Positions 48,288 to 56,132 of a stretch of 64,000 nt of DNA are shown one piece after another. Made by a program: the position numbers and the translations under genes. Under the pieces are notes generated by a model. The model did no database searches, was not told the DNA's origin, and saw only the letters and a program-made list of their open reading frames with translations. Source of the stretch: Anaerozeibacter sp031551775 (GTDB taxonomy: Bacteria; Bacillota; Clostridia; Christensenellales; Aristaeellaceae); assembly GCA_031551775.1 (NCBI GenBank), contig JAVBND010000006.1:102127-166126 (forward strand), given 5' to 3'. How positions within the stretch are numbered: the stretch's first letter is position 1; every line of letters starts with the position of its first letter.

Positions 48288-48833
48288 TCACGATTGAAGT
48301 TTTTTCTTGAGCCTTGCGGTTTTACGCTCCTGCATCGCAAGCAAAGTGACCAACCTCGGTCGGTTGTATCGTTGGATCAAAATGAATGGCACATTGCCCA
48401 AGATGTACAACGCCATCCACAACCAATTCCAGGGGCTGTCCATGAAGATCAAGAACAGCGGGCTGACCAGGATCAGCACCCAATGGACAAATTCCGCGAC
48501 ACAAGTCTCAAGAACCAGGGTCTCAAGGTATTCCGAATCGCGGAACACCTTAATTTTCTTGGTAAACGCGCTCTTCACGTGCTGGCTCATGTCCGGCAAT
48601 TTGTCCTTCCAAAACTGGATGTTTATCCTCTGGTATATCGCGCCGTTTTTTTCCCATACAAATGGCGCGAAGGGAAAATGCCTGTAGTCGAAATTCTTGC
48701 GCGGTAACAGTTGTCCAAAGGGAAACGCCATGGACCCAATCACCACAACGATGAACGCAAATTTGAAAAACTGCCCCACCAATACCGGCAATGAAAGCAG
48801 GAATCGAGTAAACACGCGCTGCCCGCCCTCCAA
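48288..48833 (-). CDS. CrtO-like (glycosyl-diaponeurosporenoate) acyltransferase-family membrane protein
   Basis: This 181-residue protein has about four hydrophobic segments. The layout recalls the staphylococcal CrtO acyltransferase: NGAIYQRINIQFWKDKLPD, FRDSEYLETLVLETCVAEFV and HWVLI, with the C-terminal membrane pair after. CrtO esterifies a sugar on a carotenoid acid, but no carotenoid genes are here, so the acceptor is likely another glycolipid. It is translated before the GT2 gene in the same operon. Family assignment is by pattern recall. Confidence 0.65.
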   Translation of the reverse strand: MEGGQRVFTRFLLSLPVLVGQFFKFAFIVVVIGSMAFPFGQLLPRKNFDYRHFPFAPFVWEKNGAIYQRINIQFWKDKLPDMSQHVKSAFTKKIKVFRDSEYLETLVLETCVAEFVHWVLILVSPLFLIFMDSPWNWLWMALYILGNVPFILIQRYNRPRLVTLLAMQERKTARLKKKLQS

Positions 48834-48945
48834 ACGTACTTATTATTTGACCGTTGTCCACCCCTCTGATGTCCATTTATTGTAACACAATCTTCAGGTC
48901 TTAGGCAATGGCACATTTGTTCCCTTTGTGCAAAGACATCTATTG

Positions 48946-50733
48946 TCAAACGCGTTCAAGCGCTCCGTAAGCGTTTTCAAGCGACGCGTATACGCCCTTA
49001 TTCCTTAGAAGCGCTTCACGCGTCCCTTGTTCCACAATTCCCTTTTCCGTCAGCACCAAAATGCAGTCGGCATTCCTGATCGTGGTTAAACGGTGCGCGA
49101 TGGTAAACGTAGTGCGCCCCTTCATAAGCAATTCAAGCGAAGATTGCACGAGGAGTTCCGATTCGTTGTCGAGCGCGCTCGTCGCCTCGTCAAGGATCAA
49201 GACCGGCGGATTTTTGATGAATACCCGCGCAATGGCAATGCGCTGTTTTTGCCCGCCGGAAAGCTTGACGCCCCGCTCGCCGACATGTGTGTCGTATCCC
49301 TCGCTCAACCCTTCAATAAATGCGTGCGCACCCGCCATCTTGGCGGCCAGAACAACCTCTTCCCGACTCGCGCCCGGGCGGCCGTACTCAATGTTGTCCA
49401 GGATGCTGCCCGAAAACATGTACACATCCTGCTGCACCATACCGATGTTTTGCCGAAGCGATTTGAGGGTAAGACTTCTGATGTCCTTGCCGTCGAGCAG
49501 CACCCGCCCGCTTGTCACTTCATAAAGGCGCGGGATCAGGTTGGTCAGCGTGGTCTTTCCGCCGCCGGACGGACCCACCAACGCCACAGACTGGCCGGCC
49601 CCGACGCTCAGGTTGATATCGGTCAAGACGTTGCCGTGCGCGCCTTCATAGGAGAAGCTTACGTGGTCAAAAGTGATATCCCCCCGAACCCCTTCTATGT
49701 CCACTGCGCCCGGTTCATCATGGATTTCAACCTTCTCGTCCATCACTTCAAAGAACCGGTCAAGCCCGGTGATGCCCCGCTGAAACTGCTCGGTAAATTC
49801 GACGATGCGCCTGACAGAATTGAGCAACATGGTCACATACATCATGTATGCCACCATGTCGGCGGGCGTGATCCGCCCCGCGCGCATGAACAGCGCGCCA
49901 AGCACCAGCACGATGAGGTACATGAGTCCGTCAAACAGCCTTGTCGTCGCGTGGAACATCGCAAGCCACTTGTACATGACATGCTTAATTTTGAGGAAGC
50001 CCAAGTTGCCCTTGCCGAATTTTTCTTCCTCGACGCCCTCATTGCCAAAGGCCTTTACCACCCGTATGCCGAGCAAACTGTCCTCGACCTGCGCGTTCAC
50101 CTCGCCAAGCTGAACGCGTGAATCGCTAAACGCCTTGCGCATGCGCAGGTTAAAGCGTGAAAGCGAGAGCATCATCAGCGGAATTGCCGCGTAGATGACC
50201 AAGGTTAGCGCCGCGTCGGCCGCAAGCAATATCGCAAATGATATGCCGATCTTGAGCACCGCAACAAACAGCTCTTCGGGGAAATGGTGAGCAAACTCAG
50301 TGACGTCGTTGAGGTCGGTGGTGATGCGGCTCATGAGCGAGCCGACCTTGGCGTTGTCGTAGTAGGTGTTCGACAGCTCTTGGAGATGCCCAAACAATTC
50401 CCGGCGCAGGTCGGTTTCAATATTCGCGCCCATCACGTGGCCTTGGTTCATCTGATAGTAGTACGCAAGTGTATCCACAACCCGAAGCGCCAAGTACAGC
50501 ATGCCCACCTGCGCAATTCGGCCAACAGTCAAAAGCGCCATATCGCGCATGGCCGTATCGGTCAGGTAACGCATGAGCAGCGGCAGTACGATCTCGCATA
50601 TGCTGGTCAGCGCCGCTGCGCCCAGGTCGAGCAGCAACACGCCTAGGTAAGGCCTGAAATATGGCGCGAAGCGCTTCGTCAGCAAAAACGCGCGCTTCGT
50701 CCTGTTTCGTTTTTTCGTAGCTGACAGCTGCAT
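48946..50733 (-). CDS. ABC transporter, fused permease/ATPase exporter
   Basis: This 595-residue half-transporter has an N-terminal six-segment exporter domain (residues ~20-320). The C-terminal ATPase has Walker A GPSGGGKTT, a Q-loop in IGMVQQDVYMF, signature KLSGGQKQR, Walker B VLILDEATSA and switch His in FTIAHRLTT. It would act as a homodimer to export a lipid or drug. It lies 54 bases downstream of trxB on the same strand. The ATG has no strong ribosome binding site. Confidence 0.93.
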   Translation of the reverse strand: MQLSATKKRNRTKRAFLLTKRFAPYFRPYLGVLLLDLGAAALTSICEIVLPLLMRYLTDTAMRDMALLTVGRIAQVGMLYLALRVVDTLAYYYQMNQGHVMGANIETDLRRELFGHLQELSNTYYDNAKVGSLMSRITTDLNDVTEFAHHFPEELFVAVLKIGISFAILLAADAALTLVIYAAIPLMMLSLSRFNLRMRKAFSDSRVQLGEVNAQVEDSLLGIRVVKAFGNEGVEEEKFGKGNLGFLKIKHVMYKWLAMFHATTRLFDGLMYLIVLVLGALFMRAGRITPADMVAYMMYVTMLLNSVRRIVEFTEQFQRGITGLDRFFEVMDEKVEIHDEPGAVDIEGVRGDITFDHVSFSYEGAHGNVLTDINLSVGAGQSVALVGPSGGGKTTLTNLIPRLYEVTSGRVLLDGKDIRSLTLKSLRQNIGMVQQDVYMFSGSILDNIEYGRPGASREEVVLAAKMAGAHAFIEGLSEGYDTHVGERGVKLSGGQKQRIAIARVFIKNPPVLILDEATSALDNESELLVQSSLELLMKGRTTFTIAHRLTTIRNADCILVLTEKGIVEQGTREALLRNKGVYASLENAYGALERV

Positions 50734-50787
50734 AAATTAGAATACCCCGAATTGTTCAACTTTTTTTCTTCGGTGAAAAGGCCGATA

Positions 50788-51705
50788 TCACGGATCAAGC
50801 GCCGTAAGATAGCGCGCGGCTTCGGTCGCCGCAACCGCGCCATCCGACGCGGCCGTAACCACCTGGCGCAACGGCTTCACGCGCAAATCGCCCGCGACGT
50901 AAACGCCCGGCACGCGGGTCGCCGTGTCCTCGCCCGCGATCACGTATCCATTTTCATCCATATCAAGCTGGCCTTCGTATAGCGCGGTTACCGGCTCGGT
51001 GCCAATCGCGACAAAACAACCATGGCACTCAAGGGCTTTACCTTGGTCTGTTTTTGTCGAACCCAACCGCAGCCGGATGCCGACATCGGTCTGTTCTATG
51101 GATTTGACTACGCTGTCCCATTCGACGGACACTTTATCGCTTGCCAGCACACGCCGGGCCATCATGTCTTCCGCGCGCAGGCTGTCACGGCGATGGATGA
51201 TGGTCACATGGCGTGCAATGTTGGAAAGATACAATGCATCTTCAATGGCTGTTCTGCCGCCGCCAATGATCGCGACGTCACCATCCTTGTACAGCGCGCC
51301 GTCACAGGTGGCGCAGTAAGAAACGCCGCGCCCAATGAGCGCGTCTTCACCCGGTACGCCCAGTTTTTTACGCCGTGCGCCAGTAGCCAGGATCAGGGCC
51401 TTGGCGGAGTAGGCGGTTTTTCGCGTGGAGACGGTTTTTGCATTGAGGTCAATCGACTTAACCGATTCGTACCTTACTTCCAGTCCCGCCGCCTTGGCCT
51501 GTTTTTCAAGGTCCATCATCAATTCAGGTCCGCCCACGTTCGCTGCGCCCGGGTAATTCTCAAGTACATTGGTGGTCGCGGCCTGCCCGCCCGCAAGCGT
51601 GCCTTCAAGCAGCAGCGCCTTCGTACCCGCGCGCACGGCGTAAAGCCCGGCGGTGAGCCCGGCGGGCCCACCGCCGACGATCACGATGTCATATTGGGTT
51701 TCCAC
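50788..51705 (-). CDS. trxB: Thioredoxin reductase
   Basis: This 305-residue flavoenzyme reduces thioredoxin. It has an FAD motif (DIVIVGGGPAGLTAGLYA), redox-active CATC in VSYCATCDGALYKD, an NADPH motif region VAIIGGGRTAIEDALYL and C-terminal VYVAGDLRVKPLRQVVTA. The NADPH-site Arg pattern (HRRDSLRAE) suggests NADPH use. The start is a GTG at 51705 with GGAG inside the end of recR. No thioredoxin gene is adjacent. Confidence 0.95.
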   Translation of the reverse strand: METQYDIVIVGGGPAGLTAGLYAVRAGTKALLLEGTLAGGQAATTNVLENYPGAANVGGPELMMDLEKQAKAAGLEVRYESVKSIDLNAKTVSTRKTAYSAKALILATGARRKKLGVPGEDALIGRGVSYCATCDGALYKDGDVAIIGGGRTAIEDALYLSNIARHVTIIHRRDSLRAEDMMARRVLASDKVSVEWDSVVKSIEQTDVGIRLRLGSTKTDQGKALECHGCFVAIGTEPVTALYEGQLDMDENGYVIAGEDTATRVPGVYVAGDLRVKPLRQVVTAASDGAVAATEAARYLTALDP

Positions 51706-51707
51706 GT

Positions 51708-52307
51708 CTAAATCTCCCTTCGCCCTTCAAAAGCCTTGGACAGCGTCACCTCATCGGTGTACTCCAGGTCCCCTCCGACCGGTACGCCGTGCGCGATGCG
51801 CGTCACGGTGATGCCCATCGGGCGGATGAGCCGGGCAATGTAGGACGCGGTCGCCTCGCCCTCGATGTCAGGGTTGGTTGCCAGCACAACTTCCCTTACC
51901 CCTCCGTCGGCCAATCGCGCCATCAGTTCGCGGATGCGAATGTCGTCCGGCCCCACGCCATCCATCGGTGAAATCACGCCATGCAATACATGGTATTGCC
52001 CCTTGTAGTCACGCATGCGGTCCATGGCGGCCACATCGCGCGGGTCGCGCACCACGCACAGGATGGATGCGTCGCGCGCCGTGTCTGAGCACAGCGCGCA
52101 AGGGTCCCTGTCTGTATAGTTTCCGCAAACCGGGCAAAAATGCACTTGCTTTTTGCCGTTGTAGATTGCGCTCGCGAGATCCTTGACCTGGTGTTCTTCG
52201 AGCGATATGATGTAATAGGCCAACCGCTGCGCCGTCTTCTGCCCGATACCGGGCAGTTTCGAGAGCTGGTTGACCATTTTTTGTATGGGTTCGATGCCGC
52301 CGCTCAT
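51708..52307 (-). CDS. recR: Recombination protein RecR
   Basis: This 199-residue protein acts with RecO/RecF to load RecA at gaps. It has the HhH region (QLSKLPGIGQKTAQRLAYYI), a four-Cys zinc finger (CPVCGNYTDRDPCALC) and the Toprim domain (ILCVVRDPRDVAAMDR, VVLATNPDIEGEATA). Its start overlaps the ybaB stop, the usual ybaB-recR arrangement. Confidence 0.97.
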   Translation of the reverse strand: MSGGIEPIQKMVNQLSKLPGIGQKTAQRLAYYIISLEEHQVKDLASAIYNGKKQVHFCPVCGNYTDRDPCALCSDTARDASILCVVRDPRDVAAMDRMRDYKGQYHVLHGVISPMDGVGPDDIRIRELMARLADGGVREVVLATNPDIEGEATASYIARLIRPMGITVTRIAHGVPVGGDLEYTDEVTLSKAFEGRREI

Positions 52308-52657
52308 CAGAACAGCCCGGGCATGTTCATGCCGCCGGTCATCTTGCTCATTTCCTTTTCGACCGTTTCCGCGGCCTGGCGCAGCGCTTCGTTGACGGCT
52401 GCGCGCACCATGTCCTCAAGCATATCGATATCGTCCGGATCGACCGCCTCAGGCTTGATGGAAATGGAAAGCACCTCGCGCTTGCCGTTGACCTTCGCGC
52501 TGATCATTCCGCCGCCTGAAGACGCCTCAAATTCGCGCGCATCCAGTTCTTCCTGAAGCTTTTCCATATTGGCCTGAAGTTTTTGCGCCTGACGCGCCAA
52601 CTGCTGAAGGTTCGCGCCGCCGCCCATCATGCCGGGGAATCCGCCGCCCCTGCCCAT
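52307..52657 (-). CDS. ybaB: YbaB/EbfC nucleoid-associated protein
   Basis: This 116-residue DNA-binding protein has a Gly/Met-rich N-terminus, a helical segment (ARQAQKLQANMEKLQEEL) and the YbaB core ISAKVNGKREVLSISIKPEA followed by DMLEDMVRAAVNEAL. The ATG at 52657 follows GGGAGGAC. It is paired with recR as in most bacteria. The usual upstream gene dnaX is replaced here by a CD1247-like gene and efp. Confidence 0.95.
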   Translation of the reverse strand: MGRGGGFPGMMGGGANLQQLARQAQKLQANMEKLQEELDAREFEASSGGGMISAKVNGKREVLSISIKPEAVDPDDIDMLEDMVRAAVNEALRQAAETVEKEMSKMTGGMNMPGLF

Positions 52658-52678
52658 AACTGTTGTCCTCCCGATCTT

Positions 52679-53227
52679 CTATTCGTCGTCCTCGTCCTCA
52701 TCTGTCGCCTCGGCTACCGGCGCGTTCTGACAGCTCATCGGAATGGGTTTGACGCGCTTGCCGCAATGAGGGCAGATAAACAGACGTCCAACATCGCTTT
52801 CAACGTCAATCGAAAACATTCCGCCGCACTCTGAGCACAGGCAACCGGTGTACATGCCAAACGAATCGTCCTCGTCTTCCTCTTCGTCGTCGCCGCACAG
52901 GTCACCCACCAGATCGACGACGTCATCGTCGTCTTCATCGTCATCGTCATCCTCATCGTCGAAGTCAAAGCCCGCGAAATCGTCGTCGTCGCCAAAATCG
53001 TCGTCTTCCTCAATGCGCAGTTCAAGCGCCTCAAGGTCGTCGTCAATGCACTCGACGTAGTCGCTGAGTTCCTCGTACGCTTCATCGAGCGTGTCAATCT
53101 TCTCGCTGACTTCGCCGAGAACCTGGATGATCTGGGAGAGCAGCTTGCCCTCGTTTGATGATTCATCAAGTTTCATGCCTTCCGCAAGGCCGCGCAGGTA
53201 AGAAACCTTATCGCTGAGACTGCTCAT
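52679..53227 (-). CDS. CD1247-like protein with acidic region and zinc ribbon
   Basis: This 182-residue protein has the CD1247 N-terminal helical domain (LSDKVSYLRGLAEGMKLD). An extreme Asp/Glu-rich stretch (about residues 74-123) follows, then a zinc ribbon with two CxxC pairs (CSECGG and CPHCGK). The family is confined to Clostridia and has no known function. The ATG follows AGGAGG, 18 bases after efp. The acidic run is encoded by GAT/GAC/GAA repeats, which also create a spurious Ser-rich frame on the other strand. Confidence 0.8.
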   Translation of the reverse strand: MSSLSDKVSYLRGLAEGMKLDESSNEGKLLSQIIQVLGEVSEKIDTLDEAYEELSDYVECIDDDLEALELRIEEDDDFGDDDDFAGFDFDDEDDDDDEDDDDVVDLVGDLCGDDEEEDEDDSFGMYTGCLCSECGGMFSIDVESDVGRLFICPHCGKRVKPIPMSCQNAPVAEATDEDEDDE

Positions 53228-53245
53228 GATGAAACCTCCTGAAAT

Positions 53246-53803
53246 TTAGGCGCGGGAGAGATATTCGCCCGTGCGCGTATCGATTTGGAGCTTTTCGCCA
53301 ATCTCGATGAACAACGGCACCTGAAGGGTGTAGCCGGTCTCTACGGTGGCGGGCTTGGTGGTGTTGGAGGCGGTATCGCCCTTGAAACCGGGTTCTGTGT
53401 GCGTGACCTCAAGGTCCACAAAGTTGGGCGCGGCGACCGAGAACGGCGATCCTTTGAAGAAGCGAATCGTCACGTTGGTGTTTTCCTTGACGAAAGGCTT
53501 CGCGTCTTCGAACTGTTCCTCTGTCAGCATCAGATCGTCGTAGGTCTCAAGGTCCATGAAGTGGTACATATCGCCATCGGAATAGGTATACTGCATTTCC
53601 TTGGTTTCGATCATGGCCTTGGGCATCTTGTCGGTGGGGTTGAACGTGCGCTCAAGCACCGCGCCGGTCATGATGTTCTTGATCTTGGTGCGAACGAATG
53701 CGGCGCCCTTGCCCGGCTTTACGTGCTGGAAGTCCACAATCGTCCAAACGCCATTATCCCATTCGACAGTAATGCCTTTCCTAAAATCGCCTGCTGTAAT
53801 CAT
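53246..53803 (-). CDS. efp: Elongation factor P
   Basis: This 185-residue translation factor relieves ribosome stalling at polyproline. It has the KOW-like N-domain (TAGDFRKGITVEWDNGVW), the modification loop region HVKPGKGAAFVRTKIKN, where the tip Lys may be modified, and the C-terminal OB domain ending GEKLQIDTRTGEYLSRA. It sits downstream of pepP by 25 bases, the common Firmicute order. Confidence 0.97.
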   Translation of the reverse strand: MITAGDFRKGITVEWDNGVWTIVDFQHVKPGKGAAFVRTKIKNIMTGAVLERTFNPTDKMPKAMIETKEMQYTYSDGDMYHFMDLETYDDLMLTEEQFEDAKPFVKENTNVTIRFFKGSPFSVAAPNFVDLEVTHTEPGFKGDTASNTTKPATVETGYTLQVPLFIEIGEKLQIDTRTGEYLSRA

Positions 53804-53828
53804 AGGGTCGTCCTCCTCAAAATATGGT

Positions 53829-54896
53829 TTACAGGTTTATCAGGTGCTTGGGCGCATACACTGGATCAAGGTAACCGCTCTTAGTCACGATCACCGTGTC
53901 CTCAATCCGGCATCCACCCAGACCCTCGACATAAACGCCCGGTTCAACCGTCACGACATGCCCATTTGTCAGCACCGTATCACTCGCCATCGACAAAGAC
54001 GGCGCCTCGTGAATCATAAGTCCTACGCCGTGCCCCAGACTGTGCCCAAACGCGCCGGGGTACGAAGCGTCAAGCATCGTCCGCGCAACCCGGTCAACAT
54101 CGGCGCATTTCGCGCCCGGTTTTACCGCGTCAAGCGCCGCCAAGTGCGCGGCAAGCACCGCTTCGTAAATATGGGTGAGTTCCGCCCTGGGCTCTCCCAA
54201 CGCTAGCGTGCGCGTCATGTCGCACTTGTATCCGTTGACCTCTGCCCCAAAGTCAAGCGTCAGCAGCTCTCCTTCTTTGAGCACATGGTCGGTCGGCACC
54301 GCATGCGGGAGCGAACCGTTGAGCCCCGCAGCGGCGATGGTATCAAACGCGACTTTGTCCGCGCCCAGGCGTATCATCCGATAATCAAGCTCGAGTTGAA
54401 CCTCTTTCTCGGTCATGCCCGCCCGGATCACGCCCAGCATTTCTTCAAACGCCCGGCATGCAATCTTGCTTGCGCGAACGATTGAGTCAACCTCATCCGG
54501 AGATTTGACGGTGCGAAGCGCTTCGATCGCACCGCCCATCTGATCAAAATGCACGTCAGGACAAGCCTTTTTCAGTTCGCCATACGCGTCCACCGTCATG
54601 AAATCGGACTCAATGGCAAGCGTATCGACAGCATTATCCGATAGCAAACGCGAAACGCACATGAATGGCGTATTGTCGGCGCTCGTTCGAACGACGCTCG
54701 TATCACCGGCTTCGCGCGACACTTGCTCGACGTAGCGAAAATCGGTCAACACCACCGCTTTGCCGCCCGCAATCAGCAGCATGCCCTCGCCTGTATAGCC
54801 GGTAAGGTAGCGGATGTTCTCCCGCTTCATGACAAGCGCCGCACCCAAGCCACGCTTCGCCATGACTTGGATCAACCGAATCAACCTGTCGCTCAT
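53829..54896 (-). CDS. pepP: Xaa-Pro aminopeptidase (M24 family)
   Basis: This 355-residue two-metal peptidase removes N-terminal residues before proline. The N-domain begins MSDRLIRLIQVMAKRGLGAA. The pita-bread catalytic domain has the metal ligands in LTLDFGAEVNGYKCDMTRT, GHSLGHGVGLMIHEAPSL, VEPGVYVEGLGG and RIEDTVIV. All five ligand positions are present. It is the first gene of a run through efp to recR and beyond. Confidence 0.95.
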   Translation of the reverse strand: MSDRLIRLIQVMAKRGLGAALVMKRENIRYLTGYTGEGMLLIAGGKAVVLTDFRYVEQVSREAGDTSVVRTSADNTPFMCVSRLLSDNAVDTLAIESDFMTVDAYGELKKACPDVHFDQMGGAIEALRTVKSPDEVDSIVRASKIACRAFEEMLGVIRAGMTEKEVQLELDYRMIRLGADKVAFDTIAAAGLNGSLPHAVPTDHVLKEGELLTLDFGAEVNGYKCDMTRTLALGEPRAELTHIYEAVLAAHLAALDAVKPGAKCADVDRVARTMLDASYPGAFGHSLGHGVGLMIHEAPSLSMASDTVLTNGHVVTVEPGVYVEGLGGCRIEDTVIVTKSGYLDPVYAPKHLINL

Positions 54897-55009
54897 AATG
54901 CGCCTCGCCTGAACATATCCGATTTATTCTACCATAGAAAGCTTGATAATGCCAGCAAAGATTGTGAAAACAGGCGTTTAATTCAGGCTTGTGCCGGTCC
55001 AATCAAGAT

Positions 55010-55037
55010 GGGCGCAAGGCATTTTGCCCTTGCGCCC
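55010..55037 (-). terminator. Hairpin after the Fbp-type ABC importer operon
   Basis: GGGCGCAAGGC and GCCCTTGCGCCC pair with one bulged base, 9 bases after the ATPase stop. It has no T-run, so it is a weak terminator or an mRNA 3'-end hairpin. Confidence 0.5.
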
Positions 55038-55046
55038 AAAACTTCA

Positions 55047-56123
55047 TCACAGCACGTGCGCGTCATGGCGTCCGAAATCAAGAAAGGCGTCTTCTCCGGC
55101 CTCGAACACGCGCCGCCCTACCGGGTAATTGTCGGCGATGCGCACCAGCGTGTCGCCCACCATCACATGGTAGTTCTGATAGGAACCCATGAAGCAACTG
55201 AGCACCACCTTGCAGGGAATAACGCCCGCTTCGCGCACCGCGGCAGCTTCAGGACGCAGAACCAGCGTCAAGTCGTCTCCCGGCGTATATCTTTTTTGCG
55301 GCGCGGCAACGACGAGCTTGATGCCGTTCACTTCGACCGTCAAATCTCCGTTCCCGACACCTACCGCCTTGCCGCGCAGGAAGTTGGCCTCACCGATGAA
55401 ATCAGCCACAAACTCATCGACCGGATGGTAGTACACTTCCCGTGGGGTGCCCATCTGAGCGATGACGCCCTTGTTCATGATGATGATGCGATCGGAGATC
55501 GACATGGCTTCGGACTGGTCATGGGTGACGTAGATTGCCGTGATGCCAAACTGCTGCTGGATGCGGCGAATCTCGGTGCGCATGTACACGCGCAGTTTCG
55601 CGTCAAGGTTTGAGAGCGGCTCGTCAAAGAGCAGCACGCCCGGCTCCACGATCAGCGCCCTCGCCAGCGCTACGCGCTGCTGCTGGCCGCCGGAGAGCTG
55701 GTTGGTGTAGCGGTTTTCCATGCCCTCAAGCCCGACCAAGGCAAGCATCTGGGTCACCTTGCGCTCGATCTCGGCCTTTGAGACCTTCCTGAGCTTGAGC
55801 CCATAGGCCACGTTGTCGAAGATGTTCATATGCGGAAACAACGCATAGCTCTGAAACACCATGGCCGTGTCGCGCTTGTTGGGCGTCAGTTCGTTGATGG
55901 CCTCTTCACCCAGATAAATCTCGCCCGCATCCGGGCTCTCAAATCCCGCGATCATCCGAAGCGTCGTGGTCTTGCCGCAGCCGGACGGCCCAAGCAGTGT
56001 GACGAATTCACCGGGGTTGATCGTCAAATCCACCTGATCGACGGCCTTAAACTCCTTCTTGGTCTTGGGGTCGATGTAGATTTTGCTCACGCGCTCAAGG
56101 CGCACGCCTTTTTTATCCATCAT
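55047..56123 (-). CDS. ABC importer ATP-binding protein (FbpC/PotA type)
   Basis: This 358-residue ATPase has Walker A GPSGCGKTT, Q-loop VFQSYALFPHMNIFDNVAYG, signature LSGGQQQR, Walker B VLLFDEPLSNLDAK and switch His in VTHDQSEA. A C-terminal TOBE regulatory domain (about residues 240-350) follows. It energises import through the fused permease encoded 9 bases upstream. The family serves Fe3+, polyamines, phosphonates or sulfate. Confidence 0.93.
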   Translation of the reverse strand: MMDKKGVRLERVSKIYIDPKTKKEFKAVDQVDLTINPGEFVTLLGPSGCGKTTTLRMIAGFESPDAGEIYLGEEAINELTPNKRDTAMVFQSYALFPHMNIFDNVAYGLKLRKVSKAEIERKVTQMLALVGLEGMENRYTNQLSGGQQQRVALARALIVEPGVLLFDEPLSNLDAKLRVYMRTEIRRIQQQFGITAIYVTHDQSEAMSISDRIIIMNKGVIAQMGTPREVYYHPVDEFVADFIGEANFLRGKAVGVGNGDLTVEVNGIKLVVAAPQKRYTPGDDLTLVLRPEAAAVREAGVIPCKVVLSCFMGSYQNYHVMVGDTLVRIADNYPVGRRVFEAGEDAFLDFGRHDAHVL

Positions 56124-56132
56124 TCTCTCTCC

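Noticed and set aside
52848..53060. Open frame on the plus strand encoding a long Ser-rich protein
   Set aside because: It is the complement of the Asp/Glu codon runs of the CD1247-like gene on the minus strand and has no ribosome binding site.
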